Positions 15,588 through 23,753 of a stretch of 32,932 nucleotides of DNA are shown here, one piece after another. The stretch lies in the NCBI RefSeq assembly GCF_000373925.1, contig NZ_KB892800.1:1-32932 (forward strand), written 5' to 3'. This DNA is from Actinopolymorpha alba DSM 45243. Its GTDB lineage: Bacteria > Actinomycetota > Actinomycetes > Propionibacteriales > Actinopolymorphaceae. A program made the position numbers and the translations under genes. The notes below the pieces were generated by a model. The model was given only the letters and a program-made list of their open reading frames with translations. It was not told the DNA's origin and did not search any database. Within the stretch, counting starts at the first letter, position 1. Each line of letters starts with the position of its first letter.

Positions 15588-17096
15588 ATGACCGACCAAC
15601 TCCAGGTCCGGCCAGCGCAGAAGGACGCGAAGGAGGCGCTCGCGTCCGTCCCTTCGGGGTTCCTCGCCGACAGCTGGCGGGCGCCCGCGCCGGGTGGCGT
15701 TCTCACCGTCGAGGACCCCGCCACCGGGGAGGCGATCGCCACGGTCGCCGACTGTACGGAGGAGGACGCCCTCGCGGCCCTCGGCGCGGCAGCGACCGCC
15801 GGACCCGCCTGGGCACTGACGTCTCCGCGCGAGCGCGCCGACACCCTCCACCGGCTGGTCGCGTCGATGCACGCCCACCGCGAGCGGCTCGCCTGGCTCC
15901 TCACGCTCGAGGTGGGCAAGACGCTCGCCGAGGCCCGCGGTGAGGTCGACTACGCCGCCGACTACGTGCGCTGGTACGCCGAGGAGGCCGTCCGGCCGCA
16001 CGGTCGGAGCACGGTCGCACCCGACGGGCGGTCCCACATCCTCACGGTGGCCGAGCCGGTCGGGCCGTGCCTGCTCATCACCCCGTGGAACGTCCCGCTG
16101 GCGATGGCCGCGCGCAAGGTGGCGCCGGCGCTCGCCGCGGGCTGCTCGGCGATCCTCAAGCCGGCCGAGCTCACGCCGCTCTCGTCCCTGGTGTTCGCCG
16201 AACTCGCGCTGGCGGCGGGTGTCCCTGCCGGCGTCCTCACCGTCGTCACAACCAGCGCACCGGCCGGCGTCTGCGCCCGCCTGATAGCGGACGAGCGGCT
16301 GCGCAAGGTCTCCTTTACAGGCTCGACCCCGGTTGGCCGGATCCTGCTCCAGCAGGCCGGCCAGCGGGTCCTGCGGGTCTCGATGGAGCTTGGCGGCAAC
16401 GCGCCGTTCCTCGTCTTCGACGACGCCGACCTCGAGCTCGCGGTCCACGAGGCGATGATCGCGAAGATGCGGATGGGCGGGCAGTCCTGCGTGGCGGCCA
16501 ACCGCTTTCTCGTCCAGGACGGGATCGCCGACCGGTTCACGGCCGCGCTCGCCGAGCGGATGACCGCCATCCGCGTGGGACCCGGCTGGGAGGACGGCGT
16601 CGACCTCGGCCCACTCGTGGACGCGCGCGCCGTCGCGAAGGCGGCCCGGCTGGTCGAGGACGCCCGCGAACGAGGGGCGACCGTGGTGGCCCGGGCGCCT
16701 GTCCCCGACGGACCTGGCTGGTATTTCCCGCCCACGGTCCTCGATCACGTGCCGGCCGACGCCGCGATCTGTTCGGAGGAGGTCTTCGGTCCCGTGGCCG
16801 CGATCTCGCGGTTCAGCACCGAGGACGAGGCGCTCGCGCGGGCGAACGACACCGAGCACGGCCTCGCGGCGTACGTCCTCACCAGCGATTTCGACCGGGC
16901 GCGGCGGGTGGCGGGCCGCCTCCAGTCGGGCATGGTCGGCATCAACCGCGGGCTCGTCTCCAACGTCGCCGCGCCGTTCGGCGGCATCAAGCAGTCGGGG
17001 CTCGGTCGCGAGGGCGGGCCGGAGGGGCTGCACGAGTACCAACAGTTCAAGTACCTCTCGATGCCAGGTTTCCACGCGCCCGCGGGCGGTGCATGA
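15588..17096 (+). CDS. NAD(P)-dependent aldehyde dehydrogenase (succinate-semialdehyde dehydrogenase-like)
   Basis: This is a 502-residue ALDH with catalytic Asn168 (ITPWNVPLAM), Lys191 (ILKPAELTPLS), Glu267 (SMELGGNAPF) and Cys301 (GGQSCVAANR). The C-terminal VAAPFGGIKQSGLGREGG block is typical of GabD-type semialdehyde dehydrogenases. The ATG at 15588 begins 1 nt after the aminotransferase stop; the longer frame from 15456 overlaps that gene. It would oxidise the aldehyde released by the aminotransferase or by the FAD oxidases to the acid. It belongs to a different subfamily from the ALDH at 2963-4525, so the two probably serve different aldehydes of the same route. Confidence 0.9.
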   Translation: MTDQLQVRPAQKDAKEALASVPSGFLADSWRAPAPGGVLTVEDPATGEAIATVADCTEEDALAALGAAATAGPAWALTSPRERADTLHRLVASMHAHRERLAWLLTLEVGKTLAEARGEVDYAADYVRWYAEEAVRPHGRSTVAPDGRSHILTVAEPVGPCLLITPWNVPLAMAARKVAPALAAGCSAILKPAELTPLSSLVFAELALAAGVPAGVLTVVTTSAPAGVCARLIADERLRKVSFTGSTPVGRILLQQAGQRVLRVSMELGGNAPFLVFDDADLELAVHEAMIAKMRMGGQSCVAANRFLVQDGIADRFTAALAERMTAIRVGPGWEDGVDLGPLVDARAVAKAARLVEDARERGATVVARAPVPDGPGWYFPPTVLDHVPADAAICSEEVFGPVAAISRFSTEDEALARANDTEHGLAAYVLTSDFDRARRVAGRLQSGMVGINRGLVSNVAAPFGGIKQSGLGREGGPEGLHEYQQFKYLSMPGFHAPAGGA

Positions 17097-17141
17097 ACCA
17101 TCCGGCGGTGGAAGGCCGCTGCTTTGGTTTCTGAGCAAGGG

Positions 17142-17164
17142 ACGCCCCCAAGAAGAGGGGGTGT
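17142..17164 (+). terminator. Intercistronic hairpin before alanine dehydrogenase
   Basis: ACGCCCCC (17142-17149) pairs with GGGGGTGT (17157-17164) around the loop AAGAAGA, with one G-T pair. There is no T-run and the same-strand operon seems to continue. It may be a partial terminator or RNA-processing stem that sets expression of the last two genes relative to the first four. Confidence 0.4.
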
Positions 17165-17182
17165 ACTGAGAAGGGAAGCAGG

Positions 17183-18289
17183 ATGGACGTCGGAGTGCCG
17201 CGGGAGATCAAGGACAAGGAGTTCCGGGTCGCGGTGACGCCGGGCGGCGTCGGCGAACTGGTCCGCGCCGGGCACCAGGTCACCGTCGAGAGCGGCGCGG
17301 GCGTGGGCTCTGGAATCTCCGACGACGAGTACCGCTCGTGCGGAGCGCAGGTCGTCGCCGACGCCGACAAGGTCTGGGACGGGGCGGACCTCGTCCTCAA
17401 GGTCAAGGAGCCCGTCGAGGCGGAGTACCACCGCATGCGCCCGGGCCAGGTGCTCTTCACCTACCTGCACCTCGCGGCGAACGCCGCGCTCACGCGCACC
17501 CTGCTCGAACGGGAAGTCACCGCGATCGCCTACGAGACGGTCGAGCTTCCCGACCGGACGCTCCCGCTGCTCGCGCCGATGAGCGAGGTCGCCGGGCGGT
17601 TGGCGCCGCAGGTGGGCGCGCACGTGCTCACCCGAACGCAGAACGGCCGGGGCGCGCTGCTGGGCGGCGTTCCCGGCGTACGCCCGGCGTCGGTCGTGGT
17701 CATCGGCGGCGGTGTCGCGGGAGCCAACGCCGCGGCCATCGCCCACGGCATGCGGGCCGACGTGACGGTCCTCGACGTCTCGGCCGCCCGGCTGCGGGAG
17801 TTCGACCGGACGTACGCCGGTCAGATCCGTACGATCGCCTCCAACGCGCTGGAGATCGAACGCGCGGTGCTCGGAGCCGACCTCGTGATCGGGGCCGTCC
17901 TGGTGGCCGGCGCGCGGGCACCTCGCCTGGTCAGCAGCGATCTGGTCGCGCGGATGCGGCCCGGCAGCGTCCTGGTGGACATCGCCATCGACCAGGGCGG
18001 CTGCTTCGAGGACTCCCGGCCGACCACACACACCAGCCCGACCTACCCGGTGCACGAGTCGCTGTTCTACTGCGTCACCAACATGCCGGCCGCCGTGCCG
18101 CTCACGTCGACGTACGCCCTGACGAACGCGACCCTGCCGTACGCGCTCGCCCTGGCCAGCCGCGGGTGGCGCGACGCGCTCGCCGCTGACCCTGCGCTGG
18201 CCAAGGGGCTGAGTACGCACGCCGGCGAACTGCTCGACGCGCGCGTGGGGGCGGCGCACGACCTGCCGGTGAGTGTGTTCGCCGCCTAA
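17183..18289 (+). CDS. ald: Alanine dehydrogenase
   Basis: The 368-residue protein has family-typical length. It interconverts L-alanine and pyruvate plus ammonia with NAD(H). Numbering matches the Mycobacterium tuberculosis enzyme: Arg15, Lys75, His96 and Asp270 are all present (FRVAVTP, VLKVKEP, TYLHLA, DIAIDQGG). The NAD site is VVVIGGGVAGANAA (about 171-184). ATG 17183 follows an AAGGGAAGCAGG ribosome site. In this operon it most likely turns the alanine made by the pyruvate-dependent aminotransferase back into pyruvate, releasing ammonia, as in taurine degradation where tpa and ald are paired. It is separated from the ALDH by 86 nt containing a hairpin. Confidence 0.95.
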   Translation: MDVGVPREIKDKEFRVAVTPGGVGELVRAGHQVTVESGAGVGSGISDDEYRSCGAQVVADADKVWDGADLVLKVKEPVEAEYHRMRPGQVLFTYLHLAANAALTRTLLEREVTAIAYETVELPDRTLPLLAPMSEVAGRLAPQVGAHVLTRTQNGRGALLGGVPGVRPASVVVIGGGVAGANAAAIAHGMRADVTVLDVSAARLREFDRTYAGQIRTIASNALEIERAVLGADLVIGAVLVAGARAPRLVSSDLVARMRPGSVLVDIAIDQGGCFEDSRPTTHTSPTYPVHESLFYCVTNMPAAVPLTSTYALTNATLPYALALASRGWRDALAADPALAKGLSTHAGELLDARVGAAHDLPVSVFAA

Positions 18290-18304
18290 CGCGAGGAGTG
18301 GGGC

Positions 18305-19468
18305 ATGGATCCAGAGGCGACCGTCGCCGTCGTCGGTCTTGGCGCGATCGGCGCGATGACCACCTGGCGGCTCGCGGAGCGCGGCGTCGCTGTGCACGGT
18401 TACGAGCGCTTCGGCGTCAGCCACGATCGTGGAGCGTCGGCCGGACAGACCCGGAGGTTCTCGGTGCAGAGCCAGCGGGAACGCCGGTTCACCCCGCTCG
18501 CCCTCGAGGCGCTCGACCTGTGGCGGGAGCTCGAGGCCGCCACCGGGCGCCGGTTGCTCGACCTGGTGGGCGGGCTGATCCTCGGGCCGGCAGACGCCGA
18601 CGCCCTGGTCAGCGCCGCGCGATCGGCACGTGAGCTCGGGCTCGACCATGAGGTGCTCGACAGCGCCGAGCTGGCCCGTCGCTTTCCGCAGCATCTCGCC
18701 CGTCCGGGCGACGCGGGCGTGACCGACCCGATGGGAGGCTTCGTGCGGCCGGAGGCGAGCGTCGCCGCCGCGATCGAGCGGGCCCGCGACCTCGGCGCGA
18801 CGATCCACGACTACACCCGCGTCCACGCGGTCGAACCCGCCGACGAGCACGTGGTGGTACGTACGCCGGATGGCGCCCGCCGCTACCACCGGGTGGTCGT
18901 CGCACCCGGCGCCTGGGCTCGGGACCTGTTGCCGGCGGCGCGTACGACGGTGCTGCCCCGCCGGCTCGTCCAGGCGTGGTACCTCCCGCGCGACCCGGCG
19001 GCGTACACCTTCGAGCGGTTTCCCGTCTTCGAACGGGTCGGCGACTTCAAGGCCTACGGCTTTCCGAGCCTGGACGGCAGCACCATCAAGGTCGGTATCT
19101 ACGGCACCGCGCACCCGATCGTGCACGACACGGAGAATCCTTCCCGCACAGTGGGTCTGGACCTGGTGCGGTCCTTCCGGGACGTGATCGCGGAGTGCCT
19201 GCCGGGCGTGCACCCTGACCCGTCGGCGACGACGGTGGGGCTGGAGGGTTACACCACTGACGGATCTGCCCTGCTTGGTCCCGCGCCCGACGCACCGAAC
19301 GTCATCCTGGCGTGTGGGTTCTCCGGCTCGGGCTTCAAGTTCGCGCCGGTGATGGGTGACATCGCGGCCGACTATGCGACGAAGGGCGCGACTGCTCGGG
19401 ACGTGGAATTCCTCTCGCCGGCTCGCGAGGTGGCGAGCTGGCCGGCCGACTTCCTCACCAGGGCGTGA
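18305..19468 (+). CDS. FAD-dependent oxidase, MTOX/monomeric sarcosine oxidase-like
   Basis: This is a 387-residue flavoprotein. Its FAD motif is VAVVGLGAIGAMTTWRLAERG (about 7-27), followed by HDRGASAGQTRRF, a strong signature of the N-methyltryptophan oxidase/sarcosine oxidase group, and the late CGFSGSGFKFAPVMGDIAADY. These enzymes oxidise N-methyl or secondary amines to an amine and an aldehyde with peroxide formation. The cysteine that binds FAD covalently in sarcosine oxidase sits before the late Asp-rich turn. The matching stretch here (GLEGYTTDGSALLG) has no Cys, so FAD may be non-covalent. The gene starts 15 nt after ald and is the last of the rightward operon. Confidence 0.85.
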   Translation: MDPEATVAVVGLGAIGAMTTWRLAERGVAVHGYERFGVSHDRGASAGQTRRFSVQSQRERRFTPLALEALDLWRELEAATGRRLLDLVGGLILGPADADALVSAARSARELGLDHEVLDSAELARRFPQHLARPGDAGVTDPMGGFVRPEASVAAAIERARDLGATIHDYTRVHAVEPADEHVVVRTPDGARRYHRVVVAPGAWARDLLPAARTTVLPRRLVQAWYLPRDPAAYTFERFPVFERVGDFKAYGFPSLDGSTIKVGIYGTAHPIVHDTENPSRTVGLDLVRSFRDVIAECLPGVHPDPSATTVGLEGYTTDGSALLGPAPDAPNVILACGFSGSGFKFAPVMGDIAADYATKGATARDVEFLSPAREVASWPADFLTRA

Positions 19469-19571
19469 CCGGCGATGGGCAGCAGGTCGAGCCGGCCGCA
19501 CTTGGCGTTGCCTCATCGGGATCGCTCCGCACCCGTGGCGCCTATGCTCGCCGAACCGGAGAACAAGACCC

Positions 19572-20735
19572 TCAGTCGAAGGCTTCGCGGACGATGCCTC
19601 CGGTGATGACGCACCACGTGCTCGTGTCGACGTCACCGTTGGGCGGGAGTCCGTGCAGGCGCTGCAGATCCTGGACGGCCTTCGAGGTCGCCTGGTCGTA
19701 CCCGCCCGACATCGTGAGCTCGGCGTACCCCTTGCGACCAAGGATGAACTGCACCGCCGTCACCGGCAGGCCGGTGGATCCCTTCCCGAGTGGTTGTACG
19801 AGCGACTCCCAGGTCGGCCCGGTCAGCGTGGCGTCTACGTCGACGGGAATGCCGTTGCGTGCCTGCCAGTCCTGGACGGCGCCGACGGTGTCGGCTCCGA
19901 ATACGCCGTTGGCTGTGAGTTGGTATCCCCTGGCGTTCAACAGATACTGCGCGACGCGGACGACCGGTCCACCAACGAACTTCCAGATGTCTGGCCAGCG
20001 GCGCCGCGGCACCAGGTTTCCACGTTCGCCCAATCGAGCTGCGACCCGGCGCCGCAGCATCGGGAACTGCCGGTAGAACGCGATGCCCGGGCACTGCGTG
20101 TCCCGGAAATCCCAGTGCCCGAAGAGATCCCAGGAATGCAGGCCGTACTGCTGGCAGATCGTGACACACAACCGGGTCAGTGAATCGAGTAACGCCTGGG
20201 GCGGCGTCTCGGTGATGTAGGTGCCCTCGCTCTCGATGCCGATCGCATTGCCGTTCTCGCCGGGGCAATGCGCGGCGATCACCTGCTGCTCGCCGACCCG
20301 CAGCGTCTCGAGGCTGCGGTGCCGGCCTTCGAGCACATACCCACCGCGGCTCACCGTGAAGTGCTGGCCCGTGTCAGCCCAGCCGTTCCTGTCCATGTGG
20401 AGGTCCTGGCAGTCCTGAGCCAGCCGGATCGCCTGATCGCGGGAATAGTCCGTGACATTCGGGAATGCCATGTGGTGCACGATGATCTTGTTGGTGACAT
20501 TCCCGCTCAGCTGGATCGGCGCCGCCGGCGGCCGGGCGCCCCAATCGTCACAGCTGACAATCCAGGGGAATTCGTCACCGGGCGCAGCGTGCGCGGGCGG
20601 CGCCGTGGGGAGTTCCGAGCCGATGACTGCGACCGCCGCCGCACCGAGCCCGGCCTTGAAGAGGCCGCGCCGCCCGAGTCCTGGCGCATGCACGAGTCCC
20701 GACGATTGGGCGGGTCCTGATGACTGGAGATCCAT
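19572..20735 (-). CDS. Tat-exported N-acetylmuramoyl-L-alanine amidase with two peptidoglycan-binding repeats
   Basis: The 387-residue precursor has a twin-arginine signal GRRGLFKAGLGAAAVAVIG (21-39) and an AHA-A cleavage site near residue 50. An Amidase_2/PGRP domain follows (about 57-215). Likely zinc ligands are the His pair in IIVHHMA and the His/Cys in GHWDFRDTQCPG. Two PG_binding_1 repeats make up the C-terminus (RVAQYLLNARGYQLTANGVFG and VTAVQFILGRKGYAELTMSGG). It would cut the lactyl-amide bond of peptidoglycan outside the membrane. I place the start at ATG 20735 because GGAGGGA lies about 8 nt upstream; the frame is open to 20810 without better signals. It converges on the MTOX gene; the 103-nt gap shows no clear hairpin. 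Confidence 0.9.
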   Translation of the reverse strand: MDLQSSGPAQSSGLVHAPGLGRRGLFKAGLGAAAVAVIGSELPTAPPAHAAPGDEFPWIVSCDDWGARPPAAPIQLSGNVTNKIIVHHMAFPNVTDYSRDQAIRLAQDCQDLHMDRNGWADTGQHFTVSRGGYVLEGRHRSLETLRVGEQQVIAAHCPGENGNAIGIESEGTYITETPPQALLDSLTRLCVTICQQYGLHSWDLFGHWDFRDTQCPGIAFYRQFPMLRRRVAARLGERGNLVPRRRWPDIWKFVGGPVVRVAQYLLNARGYQLTANGVFGADTVGAVQDWQARNGIPVDVDATLTGPTWESLVQPLGKGSTGLPVTAVQFILGRKGYAELTMSGGYDQATSKAVQDLQRLHGLPPNGDVDTSTWCVITGGIVREAFD

Positions 20736-20841
20736 GGCGGGGCTCCCTCCGCGGCAGGAAACTGGCGACATCTTACGTGTCACTTGATCATCCTGGAAGG
20801 TTTTGCCCACACCTCCGTTGCATGACGTCGTACGAGCGAGG

Positions 20842-21339
20842 TCAGACGTACGCGATGAGCCGGCCGCAGACGATGATCGTCGGCCACAAGAGGAGCGACG
20901 CGATCGCCGGCACCTTGACGTACCCCGGACTCCGGTCGCGACCCTCCCAGCGGCCGATGGTGCGGTAGGGGCCGAGGTGGAAACCCGCCGCGTTGAGGCC
21001 GGCCAGCAGGATCAGCAGGGCCTTCAGCTGTAGCGCGGGATTGTCGGCCAGGCTGACCGCGTTCGCCATCAGCATCAGAAATCCAGAGCTGGCGACGATC
21101 CCGAACCCGACCCAGGACCACGGCAGGAGCGAGCGGGCGGCAGTGGACACCGGAATGCCCCGCGCCGCGCCGAGCAACCTCAGGTCGAACACCGCGGCCA
21201 CACCGACGAAGAGCGCGATCCCGATGATGTGGGCACTTTCCAGGCCCGGATAGGCCCACGGGAGAGTACGCACCGTCTCCGCGACCGGCGTTCCTTCCAG
21301 CCAACTCAGAACCCTCTCCAGCCCGTCCCGCACAGTCAC
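20842..21339 (-). CDS. DUF6644-type integral membrane protein
   Basis: This 165-residue protein has about four hydrophobic helices (around 35-55, 70-95, 100-120 and 145-163). The sequence LESAHIIGIALFVGVAAVFDLRLLG is the feature I associate with DUF6644. Its function is unknown. Its ATG overlaps the end of the DUF6152-like gene by 4 nt (ATGA), so the two are co-translated and probably act together at the membrane. The family name is from memory and should be treated as likely rather than certain. Confidence 0.7.
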   Translation of the reverse strand: MTVRDGLERVLSWLEGTPVAETVRTLPWAYPGLESAHIIGIALFVGVAAVFDLRLLGAARGIPVSTAARSLLPWSWVGFGIVASSGFLMLMANAVSLADNPALQLKALLILLAGLNAAGFHLGPYRTIGRWEGRDRSPGYVKVPAIASLLLWPTIIVCGRLIAYV

Positions 21340-22145
21340 GAACCAGCTTCCGGATCCTTGGCCGCGCCCGCGCGTCGTGCCGCCAGGAGTACGAAGACGA
21401 CCGCCGCACCGACCACACCGGCCGCGGCGGCCCCCACGATCGCGACCAGGTTTCTGCTGCTGTCGTCACTGTCGCTGGCGGCGTCGCGCGACGGGCCGGC
21501 AGCCTGCTCGCCACGGTTCTCGGCCGCCTGCCCAGCGCTCCCCTCGGACTCGGTCTCCGCGGAGCCGGTGGGGCACCCGTCGGTGATCCGGGTGATCGTC
21601 CCCTCGTACTTCAGGCGTTCACCGGCGAAGCTGATCAGCTGGACCCGCAGCTCGTCGTCGTACTCATCGCCATCGCAGCGCCGGTAGGCGATCGCGGACA
21701 CGGTGTCGCCCTCGCCGGGACGGTTGTCCATCGACCCGATCGTCCCGGTGATATCGGGTGGGAGCAGGAGTTCGCGGTCCTGGCCGGCACCCTCGACGAC
21801 CGGCTCACCCTGCCAGAACTCGCGGCCCCGGATGTCCCAAACGTCGCCGAGGTCAGCGGGGGCAGAAGGTTTGGCCGGGACCCTGATCTGGAGAACGGCG
21901 TGGGGATAGCCGTAGCTCGCCTTGATCACGGTGCCGCTGAGGTAGATCGGCCGGCTCGCGTCGTAGTCGCCGGTTCCACCGTGGTGCGCCAGGGCCGGCG
22001 CCGCGAATCCGCCCAGCACCACTGTCCCGACAGCAGCCGCACTGAGTACCGCGGTCTTCAGGACGACCGCCGTGAATCGGCGTACCCCTCCTGAACGCCT
22101 GCGGGCGCGCGGTCTGGTGCCGTGCGTCGACGTGGCCCCGACCAT
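21336..22145 (-). CDS. DUF6152-like exported protein with C-terminal membrane anchor
   Basis: This 269-residue protein has an N-terminal signal ending APALAHHGG, so the mature protein would begin with His-His. The first about 130 mature residues (DYDASRPIYLSGTVIKASYGYPHAVLQI) resemble DUF6152, a small beta domain of unknown function. A Ser/Glu-rich linker and a C-terminal helix (NLVAIVGAAAAGVVGAAVVFVLL) followed by Arg residues would anchor it facing outwards. Two Cys (RRCDGDE, DGCPTG) may form a disulfide. The N-terminal HH could suggest metal binding, but that is only inference. Start: ATG 22145. Confidence 0.72.
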   Translation of the reverse strand: MVGATSTHGTRPRARRRSGGVRRFTAVVLKTAVLSAAAVGTVVLGGFAAPALAHHGGTGDYDASRPIYLSGTVIKASYGYPHAVLQIRVPAKPSAPADLGDVWDIRGREFWQGEPVVEGAGQDRELLLPPDITGTIGSMDNRPGEGDTVSAIAYRRCDGDEYDDELRVQLISFAGERLKYEGTITRITDGCPTGSAETESEGSAGQAAENRGEQAAGPSRDAASDSDDSSRNLVAIVGAAAAGVVGAAVVFVLLAARRAGAAKDPEAGS

Positions 22146-22379
22146 GCGAACGTCCTTCCAGGTTTACGAATGCGAGGTGCCGCCAGCTAGCTGTGGTGCG
22201 ATGAGGCAACGGCCAGCATCGCCAGCGGACCAGAAAGCGGACCGAAAGCCCTGCCTGGATGGCGTTGTTCAATACCTCTCGCGCCTGCAGATCGCAGTCA
22301 CCCCAACCTCCCCAGCGATCTCGCCTCGCGAGGAACTCTCGACCCGACCAAGATCTACGCCGCCGAGGTGCGGCCACAT

Positions 22380-22426
22380 GATCGTGAAGGATTCTCGTCG
22401 CTATTTGACCAGAATCCTTCACGATC
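22380..22426. terminator. Long perfect inverted repeat downstream of the two-component operon
   Basis: Sixteen-bp perfect arms (GATCGTGAAGGATTCT at 22380-22395 and its complement at 22411-22426) flank a 15-nt loop. It lies 73 nt after the kinase stop at 22499 and could end that transcript, but it has no T-run. In the 353-bp gap from 22146 to 22498 I see no other feature apart from the likely promoter area of the DUF6152-like gene. Confidence 0.55.
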
Positions 22427-22498
22427 CTTGAATGCCTCTTCACCTTGCGTGGTGAGGATTTGGCGCGTGAGGTCGCGGCGGGGGCGCCGCGCACGCTG

Positions 22499-23753
22499 TC
22501 AGGCCTCTACCACCTCAGCTCGCGGGCCGAGGGGATCGTCGGCGGGCGGCGCGGCGGCACGCCGGTCGGGCGCGGCCAGCGACCGATCGGGCAGCCAGAG
22601 GACGAACGTACTTCCGACCCCTGGCGCGGAGTGCACGGCGACCGAGCCGCTATGACTTTCGACGATCTGCCGCACGATCGCCAGCCCGAGGCCGGACCGG
22701 CGCTCCCCGCTCGACGGCACGGCAGCGCCGCCACGGTTGGAGCGGTAGAACCGATCGAAGATGCGTTCCTGGTCACCGGCGGCGATCCCCGGCCCTGCGT
22801 CCCGGACGGCGATGAACGCCCAGCCGTTCTGGCTGCCGACGGCAAGCACCAGTTGACTCTCGCCGGGCGCGAGGCGGACGGCGTTCGACAGCAGGTTGTC
22901 GACCGCCCGCCGCAGCGCCTGCGCATCGCCGGCCACGACCGGGCCAGACGCCAGCCGCCGGGCGAGTGGCGAGCACCGCGTACTCCTCCGCGGCCTCGTG
23001 CGCGATCGCCGCGAGGTCGACGTCAGTGTCGACGAACGCCGGTGAACTTCGCCGGGCCGACGCCAGCAGATCCTCGACCAGCTGCGTCATCCGGCGAAGC
23101 GCACGGGTGACGATCGCGCTCGCCTGCGCCCGCGACTCGGGCGTCGCGGTGTCATCAGCGAGGACGGCATCGACATTCGCCTGGATCACCGCGAGCGGAT
23201 TGCGCAGCTCGTGCGAGGCGTCGTCGACCATCTGGCGCTGCGCGGCGAACGCATCCTCCAGCCGGCCGAGCATGCCGTCGACCGTGTCGGCGAGGGTCCG
23301 CAGTTCGTCGCGCGGCCCCTTGAGCGCGATCCGGCGGGAAAGGTCAGTGGCGGAGATCTCCTGTGCGGCGGTGGTGATCTGGCGGACCGGCCGGAGTACG
23401 CGGCCAGAAAGCCACCATCCGGTGCCCAGGCTGGCGACGAACAACCCGCCGAGCGCGGCCAGGGAGTACGTCTGCAGCCGCTTGATGCTCTTGTAGTTGA
23501 CCGCCGCCTCGACACTGCGGATATCGGCCGCGAGAAAGGAATGGCCTTCCTTGATCTGGAGTTCGCCAGCCGAGTCGCGATACGTCTTCTGCACCGTGAT
23601 CGTATTGAGCGGTGCCGCCTCGGCGTTGGTCCGCAGGGTGAGAAAGACGCCACCCAGCAAGAGCGCGGCAAGACCGAACAGCACCGCGGAGTACGTAACC
23701 GTCAAACGGAACCGAATCGTCTGCGCCCACAGCGGAATCCAACGCCGCCTCAT
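22499..23753 (-). pseudogene. Sensor histidine kinase, frameshifted
   Basis: Two overlapping frames together encode one kinase of about 418 residues. The first frame (start ATG 23753) has a membrane helix (about 17-40), a short outer domain, a second helix (about 96-115), HAMP, and the HisKA box VDDASHELRNPLAV with the phospho-acceptor His. It loses homology after EEYAVLATR. The second frame supplies the ATPase domain: N-box NLLSNAVRLAP, G1 DAGPGIAAGDQERIFDRFYRS, G2 SGLGLAIVRQIVESHSG. The shift lies near 22960-22962, a run of three G on the plus strand; removing one base joins the frames as ATRRRLASGPVVAGDA. It is either a real inactivating indel or a sequencing error. The start overlaps the response regulator stop (ATGA). 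Confidence 0.8.

Noticed and set aside
14315-18289. Calling the locus a taurine degradation operon (tpa-ald)
   Set aside because: The aminotransferase-ald pair fits, but no sulfoacetaldehyde acetyltransferase (xsc), sulfite exporter or taurine-type transporter is present.
16745-19741. 998-codon open frame on the minus strand
   Set aside because: It lies antisense to four well-identified genes (ALDH, Ald, MTOX and the edge of the amidase), is Arg/His-rich without domains, and is explained by high G+C at third codon positions.
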